Origin: Hemerocallis citrina
Lineage: Eukaryota > Streptophyta > Magnoliopsida > Asparagales > Asphodelaceae
Assembly: GCA_017893485.1 (NCBI GenBank)
Contig: CM030368.1
Location: 106,461,549 to 106,525,548, forward strand
DNA length: 64,000 bases
Reading direction: 5' to 3'
Positions 45,939 to 57,958 of the stretch are shown in pieces (the stretch's first letter is position 1; each line of letters begins with the position of its first letter). The notes under the pieces were generated by a model that was not told the origin of the DNA, did no database searches, and saw nothing but the letters and a program-made list of their open reading frames with translations. The position numbers were made by a program, and so were the translations under genes.

Positions 45939-48900
45939 TTGTATGATTTGAGTATTTGTGAAAAAAAATATATTTTTAGATCTTGTTGTGTTTTGAAGTG
46001 TTTTGATAACTCCTACATATCATACTAGATATGTTCAAACATCTCAGGAGGTTAGATTTTGATTTTACAAAGTTTAATCGAGTATCATATGAAAGCATGC
46101 ACAAAAACTCCATCTCACCTACACAACCTGTGTCTGCTTGAGTAGCAGTTGTGTGTATTGGGTTTGGTAGTCTCTATGTATAGTTAGCTTTAGTGAAGGG
46201 AGGATTTTTGACATATCACACATATATACACTCATAGCTCATGTCAGTACTAAGGAAACTTTATATGTATACATACACCGACATCATTTCACTAACAGAT
46301 ATACTCCTAAGGCTACTCATGCTCTCAATTCAATAAGCTCAGTTACTTTATACCTGCATGTGTTTCATTTCCATGTACTCTGCATACATTCCACTTCAAC
46401 AAAGAGAGATTTCTTTCTATTTTATCAGATACACTCCTGCCTATGCCTCATGCTTAGTGAAGAGGCTTTCTATACATCTATATATATATCACAAAACTTA
46501 TATATATGTTCATATTAATAACCAAAAAGGAATGGAAATTTCTATATCTGCATATGCTTTACTCCTACTATACCCTGCATATACTCACTTAGCATCAGAA
46601 AAAGGGATTTTCTATGTATTACACATATACACTCATTGTCATCAGAAAAAGGGGTTTCCCATATATATCAGTTATGTATAATCTACCTATGTTCTTGCAC
46701 GCCCCGCTTCTCAAAAAGGAATACGAGTACCCAACAAAAGTCCAGCGAATGATTTCCATCATCTATAAGCTGTTCCAGAATCTTTACAATATCTCACACA
46801 AATAATTAGAGTCGGAAGCAAAAGTATCAACCAACATGCATAATTGAAACAAATTACCAACAGAAATTTACTTGAAACAAAATGCAATATTCTCAAATAA
46901 ATCAGAGTCTAGACAAAAACAATATCCTAGGTCACATCGCCCAAATACAAGTAATATCCAATAAACCAAATACACTTTATTCAATGTTCAAGCAACAATA
47001 AAAATATAATAAAGCAGAATCTCCAGCACAAATACATCATCTCGTCAATATCTTCTGACAGCTGACTATCCTGATTTGCAATTAGTAAATTTGCAGAAAA
47101 AAGGGAAAAGAAGAAAACAAGTACCCGTCAATTGCAAGTCAAGGGTCACAAATAATGTAGGATACAAGCAGTAACAGGGTCAGAAAACAGTAATAGTAAC
47201 AGTAACAGTAACAGTAACAGTAACAGTAATAGTAACAGTAACAGTATGAAACACTAGTTCCCTTCCAAGTACCCGTTTCCATATTTTTCACTACTAGATT
47301 ATCCCTTAAGAAACCTCGGCTTGGTTACTTTTATTATGGTTATCAAACATACATGATGTGTACGAAATAGTGTCAAACTAACATGGTATAATCAGTATTA
47401 GCTTCAGGAAAACAAATAATCAGTCATAGATGATATACAGTCACATAAACGAACAAAACAGTGTATGTTCATAATCAGGACAGCATGACAGATCAGTACT
47501 AAAATAGTGAATCCCGTCGCTACAGAAATGCAAATCTGGATCCGTCGAAGGATCTGGAAAATAGACATCCACAAGAATCGACCGAGTAGAAATAAGTCAC
47601 ATAGTGCTTCACAACATCATAATTCAAAACAGGTTCGAAAACAGAAAACATGTTCAATCAGATCTCAGGAAAACAGCATCAAAACATCTCAATTAAATCC
47701 AGGAAAAATCTGGGGTATTTCCCTATATGTTCAGAATCAAAATATAAAATTTCATAATATTCCAGTAAGAATAGGTTAGTCATCAAAAATACGAAAGCAT
47801 CAAAAAAACATAGTTTAGCAAATCTGGAAATCTCAACACTGCTGTACGAAAACTAAGATATCTCGCAACCAGTGAAACGAAATCCAATTCAGCCAAAGGA
47901 TATGAAAATATATAGAATTTACTAACTTTCACATTTCACAAATATTTTTCATACAGTGTAAGGATTCATAGTGAAAATAGGATTCTTTACTAAACAGTAA
48001 GCAAAATACAGTATGAGTAGTTTTTGAAACAAGCATGAAACAACACATAAAACTTGTCCTTAAAATTCATCAAAAATCTTGGTAGTCCCCAACTTCATAA
48101 AGAAATACTGACCAAAATATTAGATCAAGATAATATGTATAGAATAGTTCTTGAAAATAGTTTGTTAACAAAATTTACCCAAAACAGAATTTGGAATTGA
48201 TCGACACGTCTGTACCAAAACATTCATAACTCAGTCATACGAAATCCAAATCAAGCAAAACCAGTGGGGTTTGAAAATAGACAAAATTATCTAAAACTCA
48301 TATTTTATTTCAAAATCAAGATTCTGAATGTAGCATGCGCGAAAACAGCAACCAAAATAGAACACCCAGTAAATACAGATTTCACACTTTTAATCAAGAA
48401 CATCATAACTTCAAGAATATTGATCCAAATACATCCAAACTTGAAATACAACCTACCAAATATCTAAACATCATGATTTAGAGTTATTAACAAGTCCACA
48501 TCTATTATATCACATGGATATTCATCCAAACACAAATTCACACCATTATTCACCTACTTGACTAAAAATCAAGAATCGGGCAAAACCTAGGTTTTCACAT
48601 ATCAAGATTGGTGTCATGAGTCATCTATGGCCAAATTATCACAATAGAGACAAAACCCATCAAGGAAACCACAATCTTTGGTTGTCTCTAGACCCAACTA
48701 CACTATAGGTGAACTTTTTGACTTATATCAAACAAATTAATTGGAGTACAAGTTACTTGCCTTAATTTGGAGATGAAGAACGATGCAAATCAAAAGTGGA
48801 AGCAATTCCCACGAACGAAAATCCACGGACTCACGAACGATCCACACGCGCACTCGAGCACGCGCAATAAAACCCCAAGAGTAAGAGAGCACGAGACGGC

Positions 48901-49399
48901 GGACAATAAAACCCCAAGAGCAAGAGAGCACGAGACGGCGGATGGAGAGAAACGGGGAAGATGAAGCACGGAAATAGGGTGCAATGGTTTGGGAAAAATA
49001 TATGCAGCAAGGTTGTGAATATATATATAAGGATGTATAAGTATATTAGGGTTGAAGGAGAAGAGGTGCACACAGAGGCTACAGGAAAAAAATTAGATGG
49101 GTCGGGTGGTTTTGTGCACATCCGGGTGCTTCTAGGTGGAAAAAGAAGTAGCTCACGGTAGGGATTTGGGATGGTTTTAACTAGGAAGGTAGGTATATTT
49201 GGTAGGTGATTAGAAAAGATTTAAGGTAGTCGGTGTAGTATAAGGATGGTTTACTGATGGGTAATGGTGGGTGTATAAAGATGGGTATGGTGTATTGATT
49301 TCGGTAGTAATCAGGTAAGAGATTTTGGGTGGGGGGATTTATATATATGGAAGGAATGGTAGGATTATAATAGGTGGTTAAATGGGTATATGGTATATT

Positions 49400-50520
49400 T
49401 TTTTTGACTGGAAAAGGTAGGACAAGCCTACCTCAAGAAACTATATATATATATAAGTTAAAGCATCTATTACAAAAAACTGCTGTAGGGTGATGCTCTC
49501 CATTCCAACCCTTGGAATGAAGTCTGTCTCTGGAGTTGAGCTTCTCCCCACTCAACATCCAGATGAAAATCTTGCATTTGAGGGGCGCACAGTTACTCCA
49601 GCATGCTCGATAGAAAGGAGAGAGTAAGCCAGAGGTGATGTAGAAGCAGTAGGCTGACTTGACTGAGAAACACCCAGATAAGTCGTGGTTCCATATGGCT
49701 CTGTCGGGTTGAAGAGTAGATGGCTGAAGTGAAGAGATGGTTTGGAGCAACTGACGCTTTTCAGCTAGGATAATACTGTTGGAAGATATATGAAGACTTG
49801 GTCGCCAAGTCCATTGCCCCTGAAGAAAGCATCCTTGTGATCGTAGGGAGGCTGCCTTGTTCCAAGCAGCATCGTAGAGGTTAGGGTATAGAGAAGCAAT
49901 GCAGCTTTTGTTGATCCACTTCGATGTCCAGAATTTGAGGAGAGCCCCGTCTCCAAGTTCCCATGAGACCCCTTGATCAAATTGCTCTTTGAGCTTGCAT
50001 AAGTTTTTCCAAAAATCAGAAGAGTTTGCCGAACATATAAAGCTGTTGCTGTCACTTTGAAAGTATAATGATTTTAGAGTTTGCGTGCAAAGAGAGTTAT
50101 CAGTGTAAATCTTCCACCACCACTTCATCAAGAGAGCATGGTTGAAGACCTGAAGGTCAAGCACCCCAAGTCCTCCTTGTTGTTTCGGTTGACAGATGCG
50201 CTTCCAACTAGTACAAGAGGTCCCCGATACTTGCCTGTCACCACCAACCCAGAAGAATCGACTTCTCATTTGGTCTATGCGATTGATTACCCATCGCGGC
50301 AACATAAAAAAGGATGCATAATAAGTTGGAAGTGCGCTGAGTACTGAGTTAATCAAGATGAGTCGTCCTCCACGTGACAGCAATTTGCCCTTCCATGTTG
50401 AGAGTCTGTGCTCAATTTTGAGCAATAAGGGTTGCCAGTCTCTCTTCTTAAGTCTGCCTTTCGCAAGAGGCATTCCTAAGTATTTGGTTGGCAGAGTGTC
50501 AAGTTTACAACCAAGGATGT
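49400..50520 (-). mobile_element. LINE (L1-type), 5'-truncated and internally deleted
   Basis: A 13 bp duplication TATATGGTATATT flanks it (49387-49399 and 50521-50533); the empty site is visible in the other LTR at about 55817-55840. On the minus strand the element ends in a short poly(A) run (reads as TTTTTT at 49400-49405 on the plus strand). The only open frame is the C-terminal part of the reverse-transcriptase polyprotein. The 5' part with endonuclease and the catalytic RT motifs is missing, typical of incomplete reverse transcription. Confidence 0.93.
49433..50473 (-). pseudogene. LINE ORF2 C-terminal fragment (after RT, incl. zf-RVT start)
   Basis: The frame is open for 346 codons. 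It begins within LPTKYLGMPLAKGRLKKRDW-type text (thumb region after the RT palm), passes through KIEHRLSTWKGKLLSRGGR, INSVLSALPTYYASFF and GGLGVLDLQVFNHALLMKWW, all common in plant L1 elements, and reaches GCFSVKSAY and CKIFIWMLSGEKLNSRDRL, the start of the zf-RVT domain. It then runs CNRC and stops after a non-homologous YIYIVS tail because the last part of the zf-RVT domain is deleted next to a (TA)n run. The palm motif (YADD) lies upstream and is absent. Not functional. Confidence 0.93.
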
Positions 50521-51335
50521 TATATGGTATATTGGGTTGTGGATATAAATGGGTATTAGGTTTAAAATTTAAAAAAATGGGTTAAAGGGTATTTAAATAG
50601 GGTTTATAAATTCAATAAGATACAGACAAAAATATTATTTATAATAAAATGTAATTTGCATTACAAAAATATAATTTATTTAAAATACTACAAATACAAT
50701 TTGTACATAGAAGTAGGTCGTTAGCAACCAGTCAAAACTAATAACAATAATAACAATAATAAAAATGAGATTTTTATTATAATATAAAATCACAGAAAAT
50801 AGTTACAGATAAATTCATTTGATCGAAAACAGATTTTAAAATAGAAGATCCAAAAAAATACATTTTGACAAAAGAATTTGAAAACCGGAAAAATAATTTG
50901 CAAAAATTTTTAAAATACAGGGAATACACAAAAATACATTTTCGAAAAAATAGGGGTTACAATCCTACCCACCTTACAACAAAATTTTGTACTCGAAATT
51001 TGCTTAGGCAGTACATAGGACAAGGCAAACAAACTAACTAGGGGAAGAGTAACAAAGCAGAGGGCTAATGGGGAAAGAACAAAGCAGCGGCAACATCAGA
51101 AAAAGAATGAAGAAAATGGCTAACAAGGATGTCAAATAGAATGCAAGAAAAGAAGCAAACAGTACCAAATGAAGGAAACAACACAAGATAACAAGCATGA
51201 TGGGGAGTCGGCAGAACTGAAATCAAGGAGAGAAAAGACAGAGAAGAATTGAATCAAACAGTAAGTCAACGAATGAGAACATTTGCAAGAGATAGGGAAA
51301 ACCAAAATAATGCAAGGAAGGAGAAGCAACAATAG

Positions 51336-51390
51336 GATCCTGGGACCTATTGGTTATGAGCCCACCACGCTTTCGCTGCGCCACTATGAT
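51336..51390 (-). other. Initiator tRNA-Met segment (5' 55 nt) in element A
   Basis: Minus-strand reading from 51390: ATCATAGTGGCGCAGCGAAA, then GCGTGGTGGGCTCATAACC, then AATAGGTCCCAGGATC. This follows plant initiator tRNA-Met from base 1 through the D arm, the anticodon arm with CAT, and into the T arm with about five substitutions. The 3' third, including the acceptor strand, is missing, so it is not a working tRNA gene. It is in the sense orientation of the retroelement. Confidence 0.85.
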
Positions 51391-52206
51391 GGTGACGTTC
51401 CAAGCTGCAGACATGTCGTTGTAGACCACATGACACCAAGCTACGATCCGAGCAGGAAGAAGAGAATGAGATACCAGATTAAAATTGGGCTTTAGAGGAA
51501 GGCTTTAATTTAAATAATTAGGTCAAAACTAATGAGCATTAACAAAAATAATATTAATAATACAAAAATCAATACATATTAATAATAAAATAATAATAAA
51601 ATAATAATAACAATAATAATCATCATAAATATACTGGTAAAAATAATACTAATAATAAAATATTAACAATACTGGTAAGGATAATAATATATGACAGAAA
51701 CTAATTTGGGGTTCATCTTTTTGGTGAAAGTAATTCAATATCAACATAAAAAAAATAAAATAGTAAGAAAAATTAAAAAATAATAATAGTAATAGTAATA
51801 GCAATAACAATAGTAGTAGTAGAAATTCTTTGATGTGGGTTCGCCCCATTTATATCCATCTGTAGACTTGCCTTCTCGACAAGTTGCAGTTTTGCCTCCA
51901 CGACATCAGGTTGCGGTTGCCATTTGAATATTCGGTTGAACATTTTGCTTCCCCGATATCCAGTTGCAATTTGCCTCCATTGACATCTAGTTGCATACTT
52001 GCCATCTCGACATCCAGTTGCAACAAAACGATAAACGAAATGACGCGATCTTCCACGCGTACTTAGATATTGATTGCCCAATTTAAGTACGAAGTAGAAA
52101 TTTGTGATATTAAAATACATAATCATTCGAAATAACAAAATTTTAGAAAACAATTTTATAGAAGATCCAAAATATAACAAATAAGAATCAAAATACACAA
52201 AATATT

Positions 52207-52209
52207 CAG

Positions 52210-52250
<41 letters not shown>
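52207..52250. repeat. (TA)n microsatellite
   Basis: About 20 AT dinucleotides in the interior of the family-A element. Confidence 0.95.
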
Positions 52251-52251
<1 letters not shown>

Positions 52252-52721
52252 AAAATATAGGCAGGAGAAAAATGAATTTTATACTCAATAAAGAGTCAAC
52301 AAAGGAGGACGACTACAAGGGACGAAAGAAAATAAGAAATCAAAGAATTGAATATGAAGGAAGAGGAACGAGGGGACACAAGCAGAATTTGAAGAGGATA
52401 TAGCAGAAAAAGAATAACTAGCATGATACTCAAAATGAGTCAACAAATGAAGATGAATGAATGAATCAAAGGAATATGGGTCCGGAAAGAATGAAACTAT
52501 GCCCAATAAGGAATCGACAAATGAGAACGACTAAAAGAGACGGAAAAAATAAGGAATCAAGGAATCGAATAAGAAGGGATAAAAAAGAAAGGAATACGAC
52601 TAGTATCTAGATCAAGTTGATATTTATTCATTTATGCATGCATGGTTGGTGAAATGTTGAGCAGATTCCAGTTCGAGCCAAGCTTGTCTAATATATTAGG
52701 CAACTAATACATTAGCCAAAC

Positions 52722-52739
52722 CTGATGCTCTGATACCAC
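52722..52739 (-). other. Primer-binding site of family A element
   Basis: Minus strand TGGTATCAGAGCATCAGG, with TGGTATCAGAGC complementary to the 3' end of initiator tRNA-Met. The spacer from the LTR end is about ten bases. Confidence 0.85.
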
Positions 52740-52748
52740 TAAAAATCC

Positions 52749-55700
52749 TGTCACGCCCCGCTTTCCAAAAAGGAATACGAGTACGCAACAAAAACCCAGC
52801 AAATGATTTCCATCATCCATAAGCTGTTCAAGAATCTTTACAATATCTCAGACATATAATCAGAGTCGGAAGCAAAAGTATCAACCAATATGCATAATTG
52901 AAACAAATTATCAACAGAAATTTACTTGAAACAAAATGAAATATTCTCAAATAAATCAGAGTCTGGACAAAAACAATATCCTGGGTCATATCGCCCAAAT
53001 ACAAGTAATATCCAATAAACCAAATACACTTCATTCAATGTTCAAGCAACAATAAAAATATAATAAAGCAGAATCTCCAGCACTAATACATCATCTCGTC
53101 AATACCTTCTGGCAGCTGACCATCCTGATCTGCGATTAGTAAATTTGCAGGAAAAGGGAAAAAGAAGAAAACAAGTACCCGTCGATTGCAAGTAGCGGGT
53201 CACAAATAATATAGGATACAAGCACATGGGGAAACTAACTAATAGCATGGAAGTCAACTAGCATGGTATACTAACAGTACAGTTGTTTTATGTCAAATGC
53301 AGTGTCATATGACAACTAACAGTGTCTAGTAACAGTAAACTCAGTATATCAGTGAATCAGGAAAACAGTCTAACAATATCAGTTCAATGGTCTCAGTCTA
53401 ACAGTATCAGTTTATATTCTTACAGTCTTGTATATATTACTAACTAGGTAGCACTTCATGCCTCCCATACAACATGGTTACTACAACAAATAGTTTCGCT
53501 TCTAGATTTCATAGTGGACAATGATGGGACAGTGTACTCAGGTATCAGTAACAGTAGGAGTAACAGTAACAGTCAGAACCTAGTGGTTCTCTTCTACTCT
53601 ACACCTTCTTACATAAGAAGTAATGTAGACAGGGTCAGAAAACAGTAACAGTAACAGTAACAGTATGGAACACTAGTTCCCTTCCAAGTACACGTTTCCA
53701 TATTTTCCACTACTAGATATTCCCTTAAGAAACTCCGGCTTGTTTACTTTTATTATGGTTATCAAACATACATGATGTGTACGAAATAGTGTCAAACTAA
53801 TATGGTATAATCAGTATTAGGTTCAGAGAAACAAATAATCAGTCATAGATGATATACAGTCACATAAACGAGCAAAACAGCGTATGTTCATAATCAGGAC
53901 AGCATGGCAGATCGGTACTAAAACAGTGAATCCCGTCGCTACAGAAATGCAAATCTATATCCGTCGAAGGATCTGAAAAATAGACATCCACACGAATTCA
54001 GCGAGTATAAATAAGTCACATAGTACTTCACAACATCATAACTCAAAACAAGTTCGAAAACAGAAAACATGTTAGTCAGAAATCAGAAAAACAAATTCTC
54101 AGTCAGAAAAAAGCATCAAAACCTCTCAATTAAATCCAGGAAAAATCTGGGTTATTCTCCTATATGTTTAGAATCAAAATATAAAATTTCATAATATTCT
54201 AGTAAGAATAGATTAGTCATCAAAAATACGAAAGCATCAAGAAAATATAGTTTAGCAAATCTGGAAATCCCAACACTGCTGTACGAAAACTAAGATATCT
54301 CGCAACCAGTGAAACGAAATCCAATTCAGCCAAAGGGATATGAAAATAGATAGAATTTACTAACTTTCACATTTCACAAATATTTTTCATACAGTATAAG
54401 GAATCATAGTGAAAATAGGATTCTTTACTGAACAGTAAGCAAAATACAGCATGAGTAGATTTTGAAACGAGTATGAAACGCCACATAAAACTTGTCCTAA
54501 AAATTCATCAAAAATCTGGATAGTCCCCAACTTCATAAAGAAATACTGACCAAAATATTAGATCAAGATAATATGTATAGAATAGTTCTTGAAAATAGTT
54601 TGTTAACAAAATTTACCTAAAACAGAATTTGGAATTGATCGACACGTCTGTACCAAAATATTCATAACTCAGTCATACGGAATCCAAATTAATCAAAACC
54701 AGTGGGGTTTGAAAATAGAAAAAAATATCTAAAACTCATCTTTTATTTCAAAATCAAGATTCTGAATGTAGCATAGGCGAAAACAGTAACCAAAACAGAA
54801 CACCCAGTAAATACAGATTTCACACTTCTAATCAAGAACATCATAACTTCAAGAATATTGATCCAAACACATCCAAACTTGAAATAGCAACCTACCAAAT
54901 ATCTAAATATCATAATTTAGGGTTATTAACAAGTCCACACCTATTATATCACATGGGTATTCATCCAAACACAAATTCACACCATTATTCACCTACATGA
55001 CTAAAAATCAAGAATCGGGAAAAACCTAGGTTTTCACATATCAAGATTGGTGTCATGAGTCATCTATGGCCAAATTATCACAATAGAGACAAAACCCATC
55101 AAGGAAACCACAATCTTTGGTTGTCTCTAGACCCAACTACACTATAGGTGAACTTTTTGACTTATATCAAACAAATCAATTGGAGTACAAGTTACTTGCC
55201 TTAATTTGGAGATGAAGAACGATGCAAATCAAAAGTGGAAGCAATTCCCACGAACGAAAATCCACGGACTCACGAACGATCCACACGCGCACTCGAGCAC
55301 GCGCAATAAAACCCCAAGAGTAAGAGAGCACGAGACGGCGGACAATAAAACCCCAAGAGCAAGAGAGCACGAGACGGCGGATGGAGAGAAACGGGGAAGA
55401 TGAAGCACGGAAATAGGGTGCAATGGTTTGGGAAAAATATATGCAGCAAGGTTGTGAATATATATATAAGGATATATAAGTATATTAGGGTTGAAGGAGA
55501 AGAGGTGCACACAGAGGCTAGGAAAAAAATTAGATGGGTCGGGTGGTTTTGTGCACATCCGGGTGCTTCTAGGTGGAAAAAGAAGTAGCTCACGGTAGGG
55601 ATTTGGGATGGTTTTAACTAGGAAGGTAGGTATATTTGGTAGGTGATTAGAAAAGATTTAAGGTAGTCGGTGTAGTATAAGGATGGTTTACTGATGGGTA

Positions 55701-56260
55701 ATGGTGGGTGTATAAAAATGGGTATGGTGTATTGATTTCGGTAGTAATCAGGTAAGAGATTTTGGTTGGGGGGATTTATATATGGAAGGTAACGGTAGGA
55801 TTATAATAGGTGGTTCAATGGGTATATGGTATGTTGGGTTGTGGATATAAATGGGTATTAGGTTTAAAATTAAAAAAAAATGGGTTAAAGGGTATTTAAA
55901 TAGGGTTTATAAATTCAATAAGATACAAATAAAAATATTGTTTATAATAAAATGTAATTTGCATTACAAAAATATAATTTATTTAAAATACTACAAATAC
56001 AATTTGTACATAGAAGTAGGTCGTTAGCAACCAGTCAAAACTAATAATAATAACAATAATAAAAATGATATTTTATTACAATATAAAATCACAGAAAATA
56101 GTTACAGATAAATTCATTTGATCGAAAACCGATTTTAAAATAGAAGATCCAAAAAAATACATTATGACAAAAGAATTTGAAAACCGGAACAATAATTTGC
56201 AAAAATTTTTAAAATACAGAGAATAAACAAAAATACATTTTTGGAAAAACAGGGGTTACA
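52749..56260 (-). repeat. Family A element, right LTR (5' LTR), 3512 bp
   Basis: It runs from TGTCACGCCCCG to AGGGGTTACA. On the minus strand the leader is at about 55200-55600 and contains a 40 bp direct duplication with CCGCCGTCTCGTGCTC. (AACAGT)n repeats lie at 53260-53420 and 53560-53660. The undisturbed LINE target GTATATGGTATGTTGGG is at about 55822. Confidence 0.9.
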
Positions 56261-57958
56261 GTTCTCTCCAACTCAGTGAAGAGTAATTCCTACATATCAT
56301 ATATATAATTATACAGATACTTCTTTTCAGCAAAAGGGGGATTTTCTTTCTACATCTTATACATACATACTCCATTAGTAAAAGGCTTTTTTTTTAATGT
56401 ATCAGTTATATGTATGATCTTCATATGATCCCTTCAAATCAGTAAAGGGGATTTGTATACATCACATATATATATATATACACACACCTACTTCATAATC
56501 AGTATAAGGGGTTTTTATATATCAGTTGCATATATACTTTAAATCTGTAAAGCGGATCAATTTTCATATTCCTGCATATGATCAATTTTGATATTCCTGC
56601 ATATGCTAAATTTCTATATCCTGCATATGTACCTACTTCACTTTAGTATGAAGGGTTTTATATATCAGTCATATATTTCATAATCAGTTAAAGGAGTCTT
56701 TTTATATATCAGTTATCTATATATACATACATATGTTTCAATTCAATAGAGTTCATCTTCATTTATCTATACTCTATATTTATAAAGAAGGGTTTTCTAT
56801 ATGTATACACCTATGCACTCAGTGAAAGAGATATTTTTATATATGCATATAACCAAGAAATGCTTTTAGTAAAAGGGAATTATATACACTCTGTGCATCT
56901 TTCTTTCAAAGAAGACTTATTTTCTGTTGATGGTTGAGTTATGATTCTCTAGGAGTTGAGTGGGAGTCCAGGGAACCAGGAGATGAGATTTTGTGGATAT
57001 AGACCAGAGGGGTCTTGGGTTTGTTTTGTGGAATTAAGTCCGGCAGGATACACTAACTTTAGAGAGGAAGAAATTTTGTGTTCTTTTAATTATAACCAAC
57101 TTAAGGACAGGCACTAGTGGAGATGTGATGGAATTTGGGAAACCTAAGTATATGCTCTTGGTTTTGTTAGTCCAACGGATGCGTTCCAGAACTGTTTGTT
57201 GTTCTGTCTCGAGATGACATTTGTATGTTTGCGTGTCGAGGGTCTGCAGGCCTATTTACAGATCATGCAGGGTGCATTCGCGTGTCAAGGGTCGGCGGGC
57301 CTATTCACAGAATGTACATGGTGTATCTGCACGTCGAGGGCCTCGCAAGCCTATTCGTGGGGTACTCGGCAGGGAGGTGATTCTCCGGTTTTTGAGCTAT
57401 TTCTTACATGATGCTCGTGGGTCGAGGGCTGTGGTGCCTATTCGCGAGTATTCTGGATCTTGTTTCCATCACCATAATAGGATTAGTTGCATAACGAGAG
57501 ATGTAACCCTATAAAGTGGATTAGGATTTTTCTTATTTCAATTGTTCTTGCTGTTTATACTTGTTGTTATGAATCCATGTTTATGTTTTATTCATGTTGC
57601 TTTTGTTTTTATGTCACTCACACCGTTATGGCTGACCCCTGTAGTTTTGAGGGTTAGGGTTATCTCTAGCCTCATGTTTTACAGGTAGGTTCTTATAGCT
57701 TGGGATTTGGATGCTTGTGCTAAATTGATGTTATAGTTTATGTAAGTTGTAAAAGAAAGTGTTGTAAAAGAAAAGTTTTGTAAATCAAGGTGTTTTGTAT
57801 TCTGCTGTATTTTGTAAACAATTATTGTGATAAAAGTTGAAAAAAAATATATATATCTGTGTTTTGGCTATGTTTACTATTGCAATTGAAGTTGATATTG
57901 GGAATTGTGCTACGTATTTCTAAGATATTATATTGGAAATTTGGGGCGCTACACCAAA

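Larger units (their letters stand above)
46696..50961 (-). repeat. Family A element, left LTR (3' LTR), with LINE inside
   Basis: It runs from TGCACGCCCCGC to TAGGGGTTACA. Without the LINE and its duplication it is about 3.13 kb. Relative to the right LTR it lacks about 400 bp near 47165, beside its (AACAGT)n run at 47183-47250. Confidence 0.9.
50962..52748 (-). other. Interior of the family A element, non-coding
   Basis: This 1.79 kb stretch has AT-rich simple sequence, a (TA)n run (52207-52250), short tandem phrases in CAGTTGCAATTTG-like text (51885-52025), and a tRNA-like segment. No gag, protease, RT or integrase motif is seen in any frame. Confidence 0.8.
46696..56260 (-). mobile_element. 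Family A non-autonomous LTR retrotransposon, complete, reverse
   Basis: LTRs lie at 46696-50961 (carrying a LINE) and 52749-56260. The target duplication GTTCT is at 46691-46695 and 56261-56265. On the minus strand the 5' LTR is the right one. Primer site TGGTATCAGAGCATCAGG stands ten bases inside it (about 52722-52739) and a purine-rich GTAAGGTGGGTAGGAT abuts the other LTR. The interior (50962-52748, 1.79 kb) has no gag or pol; it holds AT-rich and simple sequence and a 55-base initiator tRNA-Met segment. The first base pairs read TGCACG, one base short of TGTCACG. It needs proteins from elsewhere. Confidence 0.93.
35974..57953 (+). mobile_element. Family B non-autonomous LTR retrotransposon (LARD-like), complete
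   Basis: The 5' LTR is 35974-40569 and the 3' LTR is 44304-57953 (with a nested insertion). The target duplication CCAAA is at 35969-35973 and 57954-57958. A primer site TGGTATCAGAGC lies five bases after the 5' LTR; a purine-rich AAGGAGGGACTGA precedes the 3' LTR. After removing nested insertions the interior is only about 436 bp (40570-40974 plus 44273-44303) and codes for nothing. LTRs of 4.1-4.6 kb around such a small interior fit no autonomous lineage, so it must use proteins from another element. The two LTRs remain very similar, so it is not ancient, but it is older than the elements inside it. Confidence 0.93.
44304..57953 (+). repeat. Family B 3' LTR, split by a complete family A element
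   Basis: LTR parts are 44304-46695 and 56261-57953. It begins TGTAATACCTCAG and ends GGGGCGCTACA. The TATA box CTATATAAAAGG (44914-44925) is intact. A strong donor CAACAAG|GTGAGT is at 45070 and an acceptor TTTTACAG| at 57684. Without the insertion it is about 4.08 kb, shorter than the 5' copy mainly because of missing (TA)n/MITE sequence and a deletion near 46440. Confidence 0.9.

Noticed and set aside
51184..51495. Short frames in the interior of the A element as a gag remnant
   Set aside because: No zinc knuckle, protease, RT or integrase motif is visible, and part of the stretch is tRNA-derived.
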